Positions 17,340 through 26,846 of a stretch of 64,000 bases of DNA are shown here, one piece after another. The first letter of the stretch is position 1. Every line of letters starts with the position of its first letter. The stretch is from Acinetobacter brisouisimilis (GTDB taxonomy: Bacteria; Pseudomonadota; Gammaproteobacteria; Pseudomonadales; Moraxellaceae): NCBI RefSeq assembly GCF_000368265.1, contig NZ_KB851219.1, positions 872,914-936,913 of the forward strand, written 5' to 3'. Made by a program: the position numbers and the translations under genes. Below the pieces are notes generated by a model that was not told the origin of the DNA, did not search any database, and saw only the letters and a program-made list of their open reading frames with translations.

Positions 17340-17835
17340 ATGCAGTGTCTTGTTGCGTGGTCAGTCGTGCAATTTGTTCGAAAGCCATTCACGTGGAGCA
17401 AACATTGTAATGTACCGATGCAAATTGATGAAGTCATAAATTTTAACTTGTTATAAATTATCATTATTTTATTTGAATTTTCCTGTAATTTGACGGCGTT
17501 TTTTCGCGCTAAGCATTGAATTTAAAAGTGTCGTTCTGCTTGAAATCGACCATATTGGAAAGAGATTAAAATTGAATCACAGAAAGCTAGGCGAGAAAGT
17601 TTATATAAACAAATATTATTTGCCTTGTTTAAAAATCAGAATAATGAATGGCTTAAAATAACTTGATTTGCAGTATCCAATGATTGTGCAAGGGAAGGTA
17701 TAAACAGATAGCAGGATTGATCATTAAGGGAATTATGTTACGAGAAACTGCTTTAGTCATTTGCGAGAGTAATTCTGTATGAACGCTATAACTTATTGCA
17801 TCCACAAATTATAAGTACTTAGTTAGCATGACTTA
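17340..17835. other. intergenic region upstream of ubiC
   Basis: About 500 bases between lpxH and ubiC, both on the minus strand. The AT-rich part nearest ubiC probably holds its promoter. I found no coding frame, repeat or hairpin of note. Confidence 0.5.
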
Positions 17836-18555
17836 TTAAAATTTATAATTCTTAAACTGCTGCTGACCTTGCGCATCAATCTCTAAAATCATGGCTTCGC
17901 CTGTTTTTTCGCGCCAGTCACCCAGTACAATACGCTGTTTATGATTAATTTCTGTATGAATCATGGGGCGGTGAGTGTGACCGTGAATTAAAACATCAAC
18001 ATCTTTGAGTGCAGCATCAACGGCTTGCTGATTGACATCCATCATATCGTAATGCTTTTCTTGTTTGGATTCGTTACTTTTTTGCCGAAAACCTTCCGCC
18101 AGTTTTTTGCGAAAACTTAAAGGTGTACGTCGCAAAATAAAGATTAAAACTGGATTGCGAATAATTTTTTTAAAGCGTTGATAAGCAACATCATCGGTAC
18201 ACAGGGCATCACCATGTTCAAGGCGATACAACTGGTTGTGAATCTTTAATGTCGCAATCTCAGGCAACAAATGACCTGAAAACTGATTTAGGAACTTTTG
18301 GCTTAATGCAAAATCACGGTTGCCGACTTGAAAATAAACCTGATTGCCCTGTGCAGTAAATTGTTGTAGCGCCTGCACAATTTCAGCAAGCCATACTGAG
18401 CGGTTATCATCGCCAATCCATGCATTGAACCAGTCACCCAAAATATAGAGCTGGGTTTGTTTTTGCTTATAGTCGTCTAATAAAGCTAAAAACCCTCGAA
18501 CGAGTCGAGGGTGATTAGGTGACAAATGTAAATCAGAGATAAACAGGTAAGTCAC
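17836..18555 (-). CDS. lpxH: UDP-2,3-diacylglucosamine diphosphatase LpxH
   Basis: 239-residue metallophosphoesterase that cleaves UDP-2,3-diacylglucosamine to lipid X at the inner face of the membrane, the fourth step of lipid A synthesis. The metal-binding motifs are in order: FISDLHL near residue 5, GDWFNAWIGDD near 41, GNRDF near 82, LEHGDALCTDD near 112 and HGHTHRP near 193. It follows ppiB by 15 bases, so the two are probably cotranscribed. Confidence 0.92.
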   Translation of the reverse strand: MTYLFISDLHLSPNHPRLVRGFLALLDDYKQKQTQLYILGDWFNAWIGDDNRSVWLAEIVQALQQFTAQGNQVYFQVGNRDFALSQKFLNQFSGHLLPEIATLKIHNQLYRLEHGDALCTDDVAYQRFKKIIRNPVLIFILRRTPLSFRKKLAEGFRQKSNESKQEKHYDMMDVNQQAVDAALKDVDVLIHGHTHRPMIHTEINHKQRIVLGDWREKTGEAMILEIDAQGQQQFKNYKF

Positions 18556-18570
18556 AAAGGCATCCTAAAA

Positions 18571-19080
18571 TTATTCAGCGATAATTTTAGCAGTTTCAAT
18601 CACGACATTTTCTAAAGGAACGTCAGCGTGGTAACCACGGTTGCCTGTACGTACGCCTTTAATTTGTTCAACAACGTCCATACCTTCAACAACTTTACCA
18701 AACACGGCATAACCCCAACCTTGGGTAGTTTTGCCAGTGTGGTTTAAGAAAGAGTTGCTTTTTACATTGATAAAGAACTGTGCAGAAGCAGAGTGAGGTG
18801 CTTGTGTACGAGCCATAGCAATAGTGCCAGCATCATTGCTTAAACCATTGTCAGCTTCGTTTTCAATTGCATCACGAGTTGCTTTTTCTTTAAAGTTTTC
18901 GTCGAAACCGCCACCTTGGATCATGAAACCATCGATTACACGGTGGAAAATTACACCATCATAGAAACCATCACGCACATATTCTAAAAAGTTTGCCACT
19001 GTTTTAGGCGCTTTTTCGCTGTTAAGCTCAAGAACAATACGACCTTTATTGGTGTTTAATTCGACTTGAGGAAAACTCAT
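18571..19080 (-). CDS. ppiB: cyclophilin-type peptidyl-prolyl isomerase
   Basis: 169 residues from the ATG at 19080, chosen because AGGAG lies 8 bases before it and because [20 protein letters not shown] is the normal start of cytosolic cyclophilins; the longest frame adds eight unlikely residues. The protein speeds cis-trans isomerisation of proline bonds. Active-site motifs are [17 protein letters not shown] and [12 protein letters not shown]. No signal peptide is present, so it is cytoplasmic. It lies upstream of lpxH. Confidence 0.93.
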   Translation of the reverse strand: MSFPQVELNTNKGRIVLELNSEKAPKTVANFLEYVRDGFYDGVIFHRVIDGFMIQGGGFDENFKEKATRDAIENEADNGLSNDAGTIAMARTQAPHSASAQFFINVKSNSFLNHTGKTTQGWGYAVFGKVVEGMDVVEQIKGVRTGNRGYHADVPLENVVIETAKIIAE

Positions 19081-19247
19081 TACATAATCTCCTAGGCATG
19101 GCAAAAAAAGCCACGGGTTTTTTTGTTGAGAGAAGCATAAGCAAACTGTAAACTAGATAGCAAGTATAAACGTTATTTTGTTTGAGAAAAGAGCCTGATA
19201 GCGTTTAAATTATCCTAAATTTTTAACCAAGAAGTGATTTATCCATT

Positions 19248-20975
19248 ATGAAGCCGAATGATGCTGTTTCAAATCTGCCAAATATACCGACACCGAATAG
19301 CCAAGCCACTGTCGATGCTGCGCAGCAAGAACAACAGCCCGGCTTAGACTTTATCCGTCAAGTCATTACCGATGATGTTGCAGCAGGCCGCACTGCTACA
19401 GTTGTAACCCGTTTCCCACCTGAACCTAATGGTTATTTGCATATTGGTCACGTAAAAGCCATTTGCTTGAACTTTGGTGTTGCTGAAGAATTTGGTGGCT
19501 ATTGTAATTTACGTTTTGACGATACCAACCCAGATGCAGAAGAACAAGAATATGTTGATGGTATTGCCAATGATGTGAAATGGCTCGGATTTAACTGGAA
19601 AGGCGAGCCATGCTACGCTTCGAGCTATTTTGATCAACTCTATACATGGGCTGTACAGCTGATCGAACAAGGCGATGCTTATGTTGATTTGCAAACGCCT
19701 GAAGAAATCAAGTTAAACCGCGGTAACTTTGTTGAACCTGGTAAAAATTCACCTTACCGTGATGCAACTGTACAAGAAAATCTTGAACGTTTTGAAAAAA
19801 TGAAAGATGGTACATTTGCCGAAGGTCAGGCTGTTTTACGTGCCAAAATTGACATGGCAAGCCCAAATGTCCACATGCGTGATCCGATTTTGTATCGTAT
19901 TTTGCACTCTGAGCACCATCAGACAGGTGATAAATGGAAAATCTACCCAATGTATGACTATGCGCATCCATTGTCAGATGCCATTGAAGCCGTTACGCAT
20001 TCACTCTGTACTTTAGAATTCCAAGATCACCGCGCATTTTATGACTGGGTGATTGAGAAAGTTCATTCTGTTGCTGTACCGCGTCAGTACGAATCTTCGC
20101 GTTTAAACATTGATTATACGATTACCTCAAAACGTAAATTACGCCGTTTGGTTGAAGGTAACTTTGTTAATGGTTGGGATGACCCACGTATGCCAACCGT
20201 AGTCGGTATGCGGCGTCGTGGTTTCACTGCTGAAGGTTTACGCGATTTCTGTAAACGTGTGGGCGTGTCAAAAACTGACGGTGTGGTGGATGTTGCTATG
20301 CTGGAGTTCTGTATTCGCCAGTCGCTTGAAAACAGCGCAGCGCGTGGTATGGCAGTGCTTAACCCACTCAAAGTAACGTTAACTAATTTGCCTGAAGATA
20401 TGGACTTGGCTCATGCACGCCATCCAAACGTAGACATGGGCGAGCGTATTATTCCACTGAGCAAAGAAATTTACATTGATCGTAAAGACTTTGAAGAAGT
20501 GCCACCAAAAGGCTTTAAACGCTTAGTACCTGAAGGCGAAGTACGTTTACGTCATGCTTATGTCATTAAGTGTGATGAAGTAATTAAAGATGAAAATGGT
20601 GAAGTGGTTGAACTGAAATGTTCGATCGACCCTGCAACTTTAGGTAAAAACCCTGAAGGTCGTAAGGTGAAAGGTGTCATTCACTGGGTATCTGCAAGTC
20701 AAGGTATTCCTGCTGAAGTACGCATTTATGATCGACTATTTAGTGTTGCAGACCCTGAGCAAGGTGAAGATTTCTTGGAAAATCTCAATCCAAATTCACT
20801 GACTGTACTGCAAGCGGTGATTGAGCCTGCTTTGGCACAAGCCAACCCTGAGGATCGCTTCCAGTTTGAGCGTGAAGGTTACTTCGTTGCAGATCGTTAT
20901 GACCACAGTGCAGAAAAACCAGTGTTTAACCGTATTTTGGATTTAAAAGATAGTTTTAAACCTGAGAAAAAATAA
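19248..20975 (+). CDS. glnS: glutaminyl-tRNA synthetase
   Basis: Class I aminoacyl-tRNA synthetase of 575 residues that charges tRNA-Gln. The HIGH motif is in [21 protein letters not shown] (about residues 60-70); the KMSKS-like loop reads [11 protein letters not shown] (about residue 291). The C-terminal two-barrel anticodon-binding domain includes [18 protein letters not shown]. There is an N-terminal extension of about 30 residues before the catalytic core compared with E. coli (554), rich in Asn, Gln and Pro. A terminator follows. Confidence 0.96.
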   Translation: MKPNDAVSNLPNIPTPNSQATVDAAQQEQQPGLDFIRQVITDDVAAGRTATVVTRFPPEPNGYLHIGHVKAICLNFGVAEEFGGYCNLRFDDTNPDAEEQEYVDGIANDVKWLGFNWKGEPCYASSYFDQLYTWAVQLIEQGDAYVDLQTPEEIKLNRGNFVEPGKNSPYRDATVQENLERFEKMKDGTFAEGQAVLRAKIDMASPNVHMRDPILYRILHSEHHQTGDKWKIYPMYDYAHPLSDAIEAVTHSLCTLEFQDHRAFYDWVIEKVHSVAVPRQYESSRLNIDYTITSKRKLRRLVEGNFVNGWDDPRMPTVVGMRRRGFTAEGLRDFCKRVGVSKTDGVVDVAMLEFCIRQSLENSAARGMAVLNPLKVTLTNLPEDMDLAHARHPNVDMGERIIPLSKEIYIDRKDFEEVPPKGFKRLVPEGEVRLRHAYVIKCDEVIKDENGEVVELKCSIDPATLGKNPEGRKVKGVIHWVSASQGIPAEVRIYDRLFSVADPEQGEDFLENLNPNSLTVLQAVIEPALAQANPEDRFQFEREGYFVADRYDHSAEKPVFNRILDLKDSFKPEKK

Positions 20976-21022
20976 TTGATTTAAGATCAATGCTTTTTGC
21001 AAGATAGATGATCTTATCAGTC

Positions 21023-21053
21023 AAGCCCTTGGAGCAATCTGAGGGCTTTTCTT
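21023..21053 (+). terminator. terminator after glnS
   Basis: AAGCCCT (21023-21029) pairs with AGGGCTT (21042-21048), followed by TTCTTTT. Confidence 0.75.
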
Positions 21054-21236
21054 TTGGTGAAAGTTGCTATGGATTCGTATGGAAAATTCTTCAAAAACCT
21101 GAAAAGTAGATAATAAAGTTGGTTAAAAAACAATTAAAAAGAAAAAAATAAGTTTTTTTGTTTTATATATGAAAAATAATTCCAAAAAGATGCTAAATTA
21201 GAATCAATCAGGAAAATAATTCGAAATGACCGTTGC

Positions 21237-21242
21237 TATAGT
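21237..21242 (+). promoter_or_regulatory. candidate -10 box of RNA element 2
   Basis: TATAGT ends 7 bases before the first conserved base of the RNA element, the same layout as TAAACT before copy 1. No clear -35 box. Confidence 0.45.
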
Positions 21243-21249
21243 ACGAATC

Positions 21250-21425
21250 AGGGTGTGACGGGGATCGAGAAGATTGGTTAGCCAATATTGGGAGATAAGT
21301 GCTAACCTCGCTCACAAAGTATCGACTCGGCTTTTAGACACAATCAACCACAAGTTGCTTGCCAAAGACTTAATGTTAGCATCATTAAGTTGTCAAAAGT
21401 AAACATAAGTTTTCCCTTGACCCTT
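21250..21425 (+). ncRNA. structured RNA candidate, copy 2 (unnamed family)
   Basis: 176-base counterpart of 8251-8430. Block A is 21250-21273, block B (TCGACTCGGCTT) 21322-21333, and block C begins with AGTAAAC at 21398. Distances between blocks are 72 and 76 bases here against 74 and 75 in copy 1. The ends pair (AGGGT with ACCCT, GGGGA with TTCCC). The internal hairpins differ in sequence from copy 1 but are preserved: GGTTAGC/GCTAACC with CCAAT/ATTGG inside, CAACC/GTTG, and ACTTAATG/CATTAAGT. This is a strong sign of RNA structure under selection. It ends 73 bases before an Lrp-family gene and could be its leader or an independent small RNA. Confidence 0.68.
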
Positions 21426-21497
21426 AAAAATTCTTGCCTGCAATGATAAAAATACATTTCTTATTATTTTTCCAAAATTAAATTATGGAAAAATCTC

Positions 21498-21968
21498 ATG
21501 CAATTAGACCGTTATGACAAGCAAATTCTTGAAATTTTGACTCATGAAGATTTAAACCTTAATGAGTTGTCCGAGCGTATTAATTTATCTGTCAGTTCAG
21601 TACATCGCCGTATCAAACATCTGATTGAATCCAAGATTATGACCAATTTGAAGCGCGAAATTAATTACGCCAAATTGGGCTTTACCTTACATATTTTGCT
21701 GCAAGTCTCTCTGAATAAACATGATAGTGAAACATTTGATAGCTTCTTAGAGCAAATAGAAGCTATTCCAGAAGTGATCAATGCCTATCTGGTTACAGGG
21801 CAAAGTGCAGATTTTATTGTCGAGCTTGTAGCAAAAAATATGGAAGACTATAGCGAGATTTTACTACGCCGTATTGCCAAAATTGAAAATGTGGTCGCGC
21901 TGCATTCGAGCTTTGTGATTAAAAAATATGATGTTTTTAACTGTTATAATATGTTGAGCCGTGTTTAA
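21498..21968 (+). CDS. Lrp/AsnC family transcriptional regulator
   Basis: 156 residues. The N-terminal winged helix-turn-helix (LDRYDKQILEILTHEDLNLNELSERINLSVSSVHRRIKHL) binds DNA, and the C-terminal alpha/beta domain (RAM) senses amino acids and drives oligomer formation. Target unknown. It is preceded by RNA element 2, and downstream on the opposite strand are a PanE-like reductase and aspA, so a link to aspartate or other amino-acid metabolism is possible but not shown. Confidence 0.88.
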   Translation: MQLDRYDKQILEILTHEDLNLNELSERINLSVSSVHRRIKHLIESKIMTNLKREINYAKLGFTLHILLQVSLNKHDSETFDSFLEQIEAIPEVINAYLVTGQSADFIVELVAKNMEDYSEILLRRIAKIENVVALHSSFVIKKYDVFNCYNMLSRV

Positions 21969-21997
21969 GGCTCAACATAATCTGATTTTAAATTCGG

Positions 21998-22924
21998 TTA
22001 AAAACTGGTTTCAATAGCATGAATCATATTGACTAGAACCTGATTGACAGGCGTTGCCACATGGTATTTTAAACCCAATTGAATCACAGTTTCCCCAAAA
22101 ATCGCCACCTCAGTTTTGCGTTTGGCTAAAATGTCCTGACACATTGAAGTATATGCCTGATCATTGAGCTGGAGCATCGGCGTAAGAATCTCTTTATGGT
22201 CTTGTTCAGTTAATGCAATACCTGCAACATGCGCAATATCAAGGACTTCTTGTGCCGCAGAAAACATGAGTTGCTGTACATAAGGATTTGTTTTGACTTG
22301 GCCATACGGAACTTTCAAAATCGCTGTGACCTGATTGGCCGCGACATTTAGCATAAATTTTTTCCAAAGTGCATATTGCATATCGACAGGGGTTTGATAG
22401 GGAATCTGTGCCTGCTCAAATAAATGCTGTACCTGTTGCACATCGGAGCTTGGTGTCTGGTTATTCTGCTCACCAAATACCAAGAAACCCGCTTTAGTGT
22501 AATTGACATGGGTATCTTGTCGAGTTGCATCCATGGCCACGCCATAAGCATAAAAAGGATGCTGTGGTCCTAAATGTTCGGCAATCATACTTTCGCTGCT
22601 AATACCATTGAGCAAGGAAATAATGCGGGTTTTGGGCTGAAGAATTTCACGACATAATTCAATTGCTTCATGCAATTGTGCAGCTTTAACCCCGATAATA
22701 ATCAGGTCAGCTTTGGGCGCATGCTTACTTTGTTCAGGAGTAACATAGTTAAAATCATATTTTTTATTATTGACCCAGAAACCATCGCGTTCATAGCGCA
22801 TTTTACGCTGTTCATCTAAGATGACATGCACAAGTTCAGGGTTATAGTCATAAAGTTTAGATGCGTAAAGCGCACCCATTGCACCCAGTCCAATCACATA
22901 AATATGTTGAATTTGATCTAGCAT
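21998..22924 (-). CDS. ketopantoate reductase family protein (PanE/ApbA)
   Basis: 308 residues. The N-terminal Rossmann fold for NADPH has IYVIGLGAMGALYASKLY (GxGxxG near residue 12), and the C-terminal helical domain has LWKKFMLNVAANQVTAIL with the lysine and asparagine typical of the family. PanE reduces 2-dehydropantoate to pantoate for coenzyme A, but genomes often have several paralogues with other substrates. Without pan genes nearby I do not assign panE itself. It is convergent with the Lrp-type gene. Confidence 0.8.
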   Translation of the reverse strand: MLDQIQHIYVIGLGAMGALYASKLYDYNPELVHVILDEQRKMRYERDGFWVNNKKYDFNYVTPEQSKHAPKADLIIIGVKAAQLHEAIELCREILQPKTRIISLLNGISSESMIAEHLGPQHPFYAYGVAMDATRQDTHVNYTKAGFLVFGEQNNQTPSSDVQQVQHLFEQAQIPYQTPVDMQYALWKKFMLNVAANQVTAILKVPYGQVKTNPYVQQLMFSAAQEVLDIAHVAGIALTEQDHKEILTPMLQLNDQAYTSMCQDILAKRKTEVAIFGETVIQLGLKYHVATPVNQVLVNMIHAIETSF

Positions 22925-23041
22925 GGCAATTCCATTTTTAAGTTCAATATTTTATGGAATAGTGTATAAAAAAAGCCAAATAAATGCCTGATAAAAATGC
23001 ATTGAGGGGTGTGCTTTGCTCGATTCGTAAGAGAATGTATT

Positions 23042-23078
23042 AAAAAAAGAGGTCAGCCACATGAAGTGACTGACCTTT
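23042..23078 (-). terminator. terminator after aspA
   Basis: On the minus strand AGGTCAGTCAC pairs with GTGGCTGACCT around a short loop and is followed by CTTTTTTT. Confidence 0.85.
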
Positions 23079-23093
23079 AAAAGCGCGGGAGAG

Positions 23094-24509
23094 TTACGCA
23101 GAAGCTTTTGGTTGAATCATATTTTCAATTGCAAGAATTTCAGAAAGTTGCTCTTCAGATAACAACTTTTCTGCACGGATTAAATCCAGTACATTGCGGT
23201 TTTCAACATTTGCGGTTTTTGCAATACGTGTTGTATTTTCATAACCAAGGTACGGGTTCAATGCAGTCACGATACCGATTGAATTTTCTACCAAGTTTTT
23301 GCAATGTTCAGGGTTTGCAGTCACGGTGTTGATACATTTGTCTGTAAACATCAACATTGCTTTTGCAAGTAAATCAATTGATTCAAACAATTTGAACGCG
23401 ATTAATGGTTCCATAGCATTCAATTGTAGTTGACCTGCGTCAGCTGCCAACGTTACTGCCAAGTCGTTTGCGATCACTTGGAAAGATGCCAAGTTAACTG
23501 CTTCAGGAATCACTGGGTTTACTTTACCTGGCATGATCGAGCTACCTGGCTGGCGTGGTTCAAGGTTAATTTCATTTAAACCTGTACGTGGACCACTTGA
23601 AAGTAAACGTAAGTCGTTGGCAATTTTTGACAACTTAGTTGCAGTACGTTTAAGCAAACCTGAGAATAAAACAAAGTCGCCCATGTCTGAAGTTGCTTCA
23701 ACAAAATCAGGAGCAGCTTGGATGTTTTCTTTGGTGATTGCAGCTAATGCAGAAATTGCATACGGTGCATACGCCGCTTCAGTGTTAATCCCTGTACCGA
23801 TTGCAGTACCACCAAGGTTGACATAGCCAAGCATGTCAGGAGCGATGGCATTGATTTTGTCGAGGTCTTTTTGCAAAGTGGTTGCAAAAGCTGCAAATTC
23901 TTGCCCCAAAGTCATTGGTACAGCATCTTGTAGCTGAGTACGACCCATTTTCAAGACATCTTTAAACTCAACCGCTTTGTTTGAGAACGCTTGGATTAGA
24001 GTTGCAAATGCAGTTTGTAAACCTTTCAAACTCAACAATAAACCGACACGAATCGCAGTCGGGTAAACGTCGTTGGTTGATTGTGACATGTTCACGTCAT
24101 TGTTCGGGTGCAGGTGTTTGTATTCACCTTTTGCAAAACCCATGTGCTCTAATGCCACGTTTGCAATCACTTCATTGGCATTCATGTTGGTTGAAGTACC
24201 CGCACCACCTTGAAGCATATCGATAGGGAACTGGTCGTGATAATGACCATTGATTAACTGTTGGCAAGCAAACTCAATCGCTTGGTATTTTTCTTCGCTA
24301 AGTTTGCCTAGTTTGTGGTTGGCTTGCGCACAAGCCTGTTTAACCATTGCAAGTGCAATAATAAAATTTGGATGATTACTAATTTTGCTGTGTGTTAAGT
24401 TAAAGTTTTCAATAGCTCTAAGTGTCTGAACACCAAAGTAAAATTGGTTAGGAATATCACGATAGCCTAAAAGATCTTTTTCTGAGCGAACTGAAACATT
24501 AGTATTCAT
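23094..24509 (-). CDS. aspA: aspartate ammonia-lyase
   Basis: 471 residues from the ATG at 24509; a TTG four codons upstream is the only alternative. It converts L-aspartate to fumarate and ammonia. The family signature GSSIMPGKVNPVIPE is present, as are GGAGTSTNMNANEVIAN, HLHPNNDVNMSQSTNDVYPT and MGRTQLQDAVPMTLGQEF. These GTSTNMN and SSTND-type motifs bind the substrate carboxylates. The sequence fits aspartase and not fumarase C, which it resembles in fold. A LysR-type gene is divergent from it across 182 bases and is its likely regulator. Confidence 0.92.
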   Translation of the reverse strand: MNTNVSVRSEKDLLGYRDIPNQFYFGVQTLRAIENFNLTHSKISNHPNFIIALAMVKQACAQANHKLGKLSEEKYQAIEFACQQLINGHYHDQFPIDMLQGGAGTSTNMNANEVIANVALEHMGFAKGEYKHLHPNNDVNMSQSTNDVYPTAIRVGLLLSLKGLQTAFATLIQAFSNKAVEFKDVLKMGRTQLQDAVPMTLGQEFAAFATTLQKDLDKINAIAPDMLGYVNLGGTAIGTGINTEAAYAPYAISALAAITKENIQAAPDFVEATSDMGDFVLFSGLLKRTATKLSKIANDLRLLSSGPRTGLNEINLEPRQPGSSIMPGKVNPVIPEAVNLASFQVIANDLAVTLAADAGQLQLNAMEPLIAFKLFESIDLLAKAMLMFTDKCINTVTANPEHCKNLVENSIGIVTALNPYLGYENTTRIAKTANVENRNVLDLIRAEKLLSEEQLSEILAIENMIQPKASA

Positions 24510-24691
24510 ATTTGGTAACAATCAAGAGGAGATAGCCAAATCATAAAAACAAAAAAGCCAAATTGATAATGCATAAAATTCTTGAGATATGTATTTTTTG
24601 CATAGCATTCATCAAAAAATGGATATGTATTTTCCTCATAATCTATGCGTATAATTCAGCGCTTTAACATAGCAACCAATCAAAGTGATCT

Positions 24692-25582
24692 ATGAATCTT
24701 GAAATTCGTTGGGCTCTTGATCTGATTACCCTAGATCAGGAACGTTCAATTTCAAAAGCTGCACAAAAAAGATATATTTCACAATCTGCGTTTAGTCGAA
24801 GATTACAACATCTCGAAGAAACTGTAGGTTTTTCGATTATTGATCGAAACAGCAAGGAAGTAAGTTTTACAGAATTAGGACAGGTTTTATTATCCACAGC
24901 AAATACTTTGCAAGCGCAATTAAATGAAAGTATGCAACTCATTTATGAGATTAAAAACACCAAAGATAACACCCTAAGATTTGCAGTTGTTCATTCTCTG
25001 GTAAATAGTTTCTTTGCCGATTATTTAAGGTTTGTTCCGATTGATGAACAAGCTATAAAATTTGAAATTATGGCAATTAATACAGGTGAAGGATTAAAAC
25101 TTTTAAAAGAAGGTAAAATCGATTTTCTAGTTTCTTATGCTTCTAAGCATGAAATGAATCAAGGGAAGTTCGATGCATTATCTTCTGTGCGGGTCGGAGA
25201 GACGGAGATTATTCCAGTTTATGCAAAAACGACCAATAAAACATATGATTTAAATCAACATTTTCCATTATTGACCTATAGTAAAAATGCATATTTGAGA
25301 AATTTGGTTGATCATGTGATTCAAACCAATAATTTAGATTGCCATATTTTGTATGAAACTGATAATGCTGAAAATTTAAAACAGTTGGTGCTACAGGGTG
25401 TTGGAGTAGCATGGTTGCCAAGAATTACCATTATGGATGAACTGGCAGAAAACAAACTAATCGAATTATCAACATCACAATATGTGGTAAATCAGAGTAT
25501 TTATATTTATAAAAGTAAATTAAATAATAATCCATTAACTCAATTTGTTTTTGAGCATTTTAAAGAGCTTAAAAATAAATAA
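24692..25582 (+). CDS. LysR family transcriptional regulator (divergent to aspA)
   Basis: 296 residues with an N-terminal winged helix (WALDLITLDQERSISKAAQKRYISQSAFSRRLQHLEETVGFSIIDR) and a C-terminal type 2 periplasmic-binding-like effector domain. LysR regulators usually control the divergent neighbour, here aspA. The effector is unknown. AT-rich leader; terminator hairpin downstream shared with dapC. Confidence 0.88.
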   Translation: MNLEIRWALDLITLDQERSISKAAQKRYISQSAFSRRLQHLEETVGFSIIDRNSKEVSFTELGQVLLSTANTLQAQLNESMQLIYEIKNTKDNTLRFAVVHSLVNSFFADYLRFVPIDEQAIKFEIMAINTGEGLKLLKEGKIDFLVSYASKHEMNQGKFDALSSVRVGETEIIPVYAKTTNKTYDLNQHFPLLTYSKNAYLRNLVDHVIQTNNLDCHILYETDNAENLKQLVLQGVGVAWLPRITIMDELAENKLIELSTSQYVVNQSIYIYKSKLNNNPLTQFVFEHFKELKNK

Positions 25583-25590
25583 AATAAAAA

Positions 25591-25624
25591 CGATGCTGAT
25601 ATTTAAATATCAGCATCGTGATTT
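25591..25624. terminator. terminator between lysR and dapC (convergent)
   Basis: CGATGCTGATATT pairs with its complement through 25619. On the minus strand it is followed by TTTTTATTTT, so it is strongest for dapC. Confidence 0.8.
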
Positions 25625-25659
25625 GATTTAAAATAACCTAAGTTAATATAATAATTAAA

Positions 25660-26829
25660 TTAAAGAATACGTTTTAAACGCTCAATAACTTGTTCGCATT
25701 GTGCGATATCTGCAACGAGTGCCATACGTACATGATTTTCACCTGGATTACCTTGTTCCGTATCGCGGGATAAATAACGCCCTGGCAAAACTTTAATATG
25801 AGCTTTTTCCATCAGCATACGTGCGAATTGTTCGTCATTATCGACTTTTAACCAGTAATAAAACCCTGCATCTGGTTTTTGTAATGGCAATAAATGTCCA
25901 AGCTCAGACTGAAATAAATCAAATTTAGCACGGTAGAGTCTACGGTTTTCTTCAACGTGTTGCTCATCATTCCATGCAGAGATAGAGGCAATTTGATGCT
26001 GTACTGGCATTGCCGCACCATGATAAGTACGGTATTGCAAATACGGTTTGAGCAAACTTGCATCACCTGCAACAAAACCTGAACGCATGCCAGGAAGGTT
26101 TGAGCGTTTAGACAATGAGTGGAAAACCACACAATTTTTGTAGTCATGACGACCGATTTCTGCACAAACTTCCAATAAACCCGTTGGTGCTTCATCAAAC
26201 CAAAGCTCCGAATAACATTCATCTGAAGCAATCACAAAGTTATACTGATCTGAAAGTGCGATTAATTTTTTAAATTTTTCTTTAGATAGTACTGCGCCTG
26301 TCGGGTTACCAGGTGTACATACAAACAATAATGCGGTTTTTTCCCAAACTTCAGCAGGAACAGCATCGAAGTCACCTAAATAACCATTTTCTTCAGTACA
26401 GTTAATGAAGTACGGTTTTGCTCCAGCCAAGATGGCTGCGCCTTCATAAATTTGGTAAAACGGGTTTGGCATGACCACATAAGGTGCATCTTCACGGCGT
26501 ACCAAAGCTTGTACAAATGAAAATAAAGCTTCACGTGTCCCTGAAACAGGTAAAATTTCATGCTCTGCGCTGATTTGTTGAAGCTTGAAACGCTGTGTTA
26601 GCCAGTTAGCGATACTTTGACGTAACTCAGGCACACCTTTACTGTTTGGGTAGGTTGATAGATGTGCAAAATTGTCAATGATAGCTTGTTTGACAAACTC
26701 AGGTGCAGGGTGTTTCGGTTCACCAATTGAAAGTGGAATCAGAGGTAAATCAGCAGGCTGAATGTCCTGAAAAAGACGATTCAGCTTTTCAAAAGGGTAA
26801 GGATGTAAAAGAGATAAACTCGAGTTCAT
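25660..26829 (-). CDS. dapC: N-succinyldiaminopimelate aminotransferase DapC
   Basis: 389-residue class I PLP aminotransferase. The PLP lysine is in SLSKRSNLPGMRSGF; other motifs are PNPFYQIYEGAA, CTPGNPTGAVLS and a late arginine in HVRMALV. DapC makes succinyl-diaminopimelate in the lysine and peptidoglycan pathway. The identification relies on overall similarity and on the position right after glnD, common in related genera. I chose the ATG at 26829; a TTG at 26844 is also in frame. It begins 17 bases after the glnD stop, so the two are likely cotranscribed. Confidence 0.82.
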   Translation of the reverse strand: MNSSLSLLHPYPFEKLNRLFQDIQPADLPLIPLSIGEPKHPAPEFVKQAIIDNFAHLSTYPNSKGVPELRQSIANWLTQRFKLQQISAEHEILPVSGTREALFSFVQALVRREDAPYVVMPNPFYQIYEGAAILAGAKPYFINCTEENGYLGDFDAVPAEVWEKTALLFVCTPGNPTGAVLSKEKFKKLIALSDQYNFVIASDECYSELWFDEAPTGLLEVCAEIGRHDYKNCVVFHSLSKRSNLPGMRSGFVAGDASLLKPYLQYRTYHGAAMPVQHQIASISAWNDEQHVEENRRLYRAKFDLFQSELGHLLPLQKPDAGFYYWLKVDNDEQFARMLMEKAHIKVLPGRYLSRDTEQGNPGENHVRMALVADIAQCEQVIERLKRIL

Positions 26830-26846
26830 TGGGTTAACTACCAAAA

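Larger units (their letters stand above)
20976..21497. other. intergenic region with RNA element 2
   Basis: The 520 bases between glnS and the Lrp-type gene contain the glnS terminator (21023-21053), a -10 box and the second structured RNA candidate. No coding frame is seen. Confidence 0.6.
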
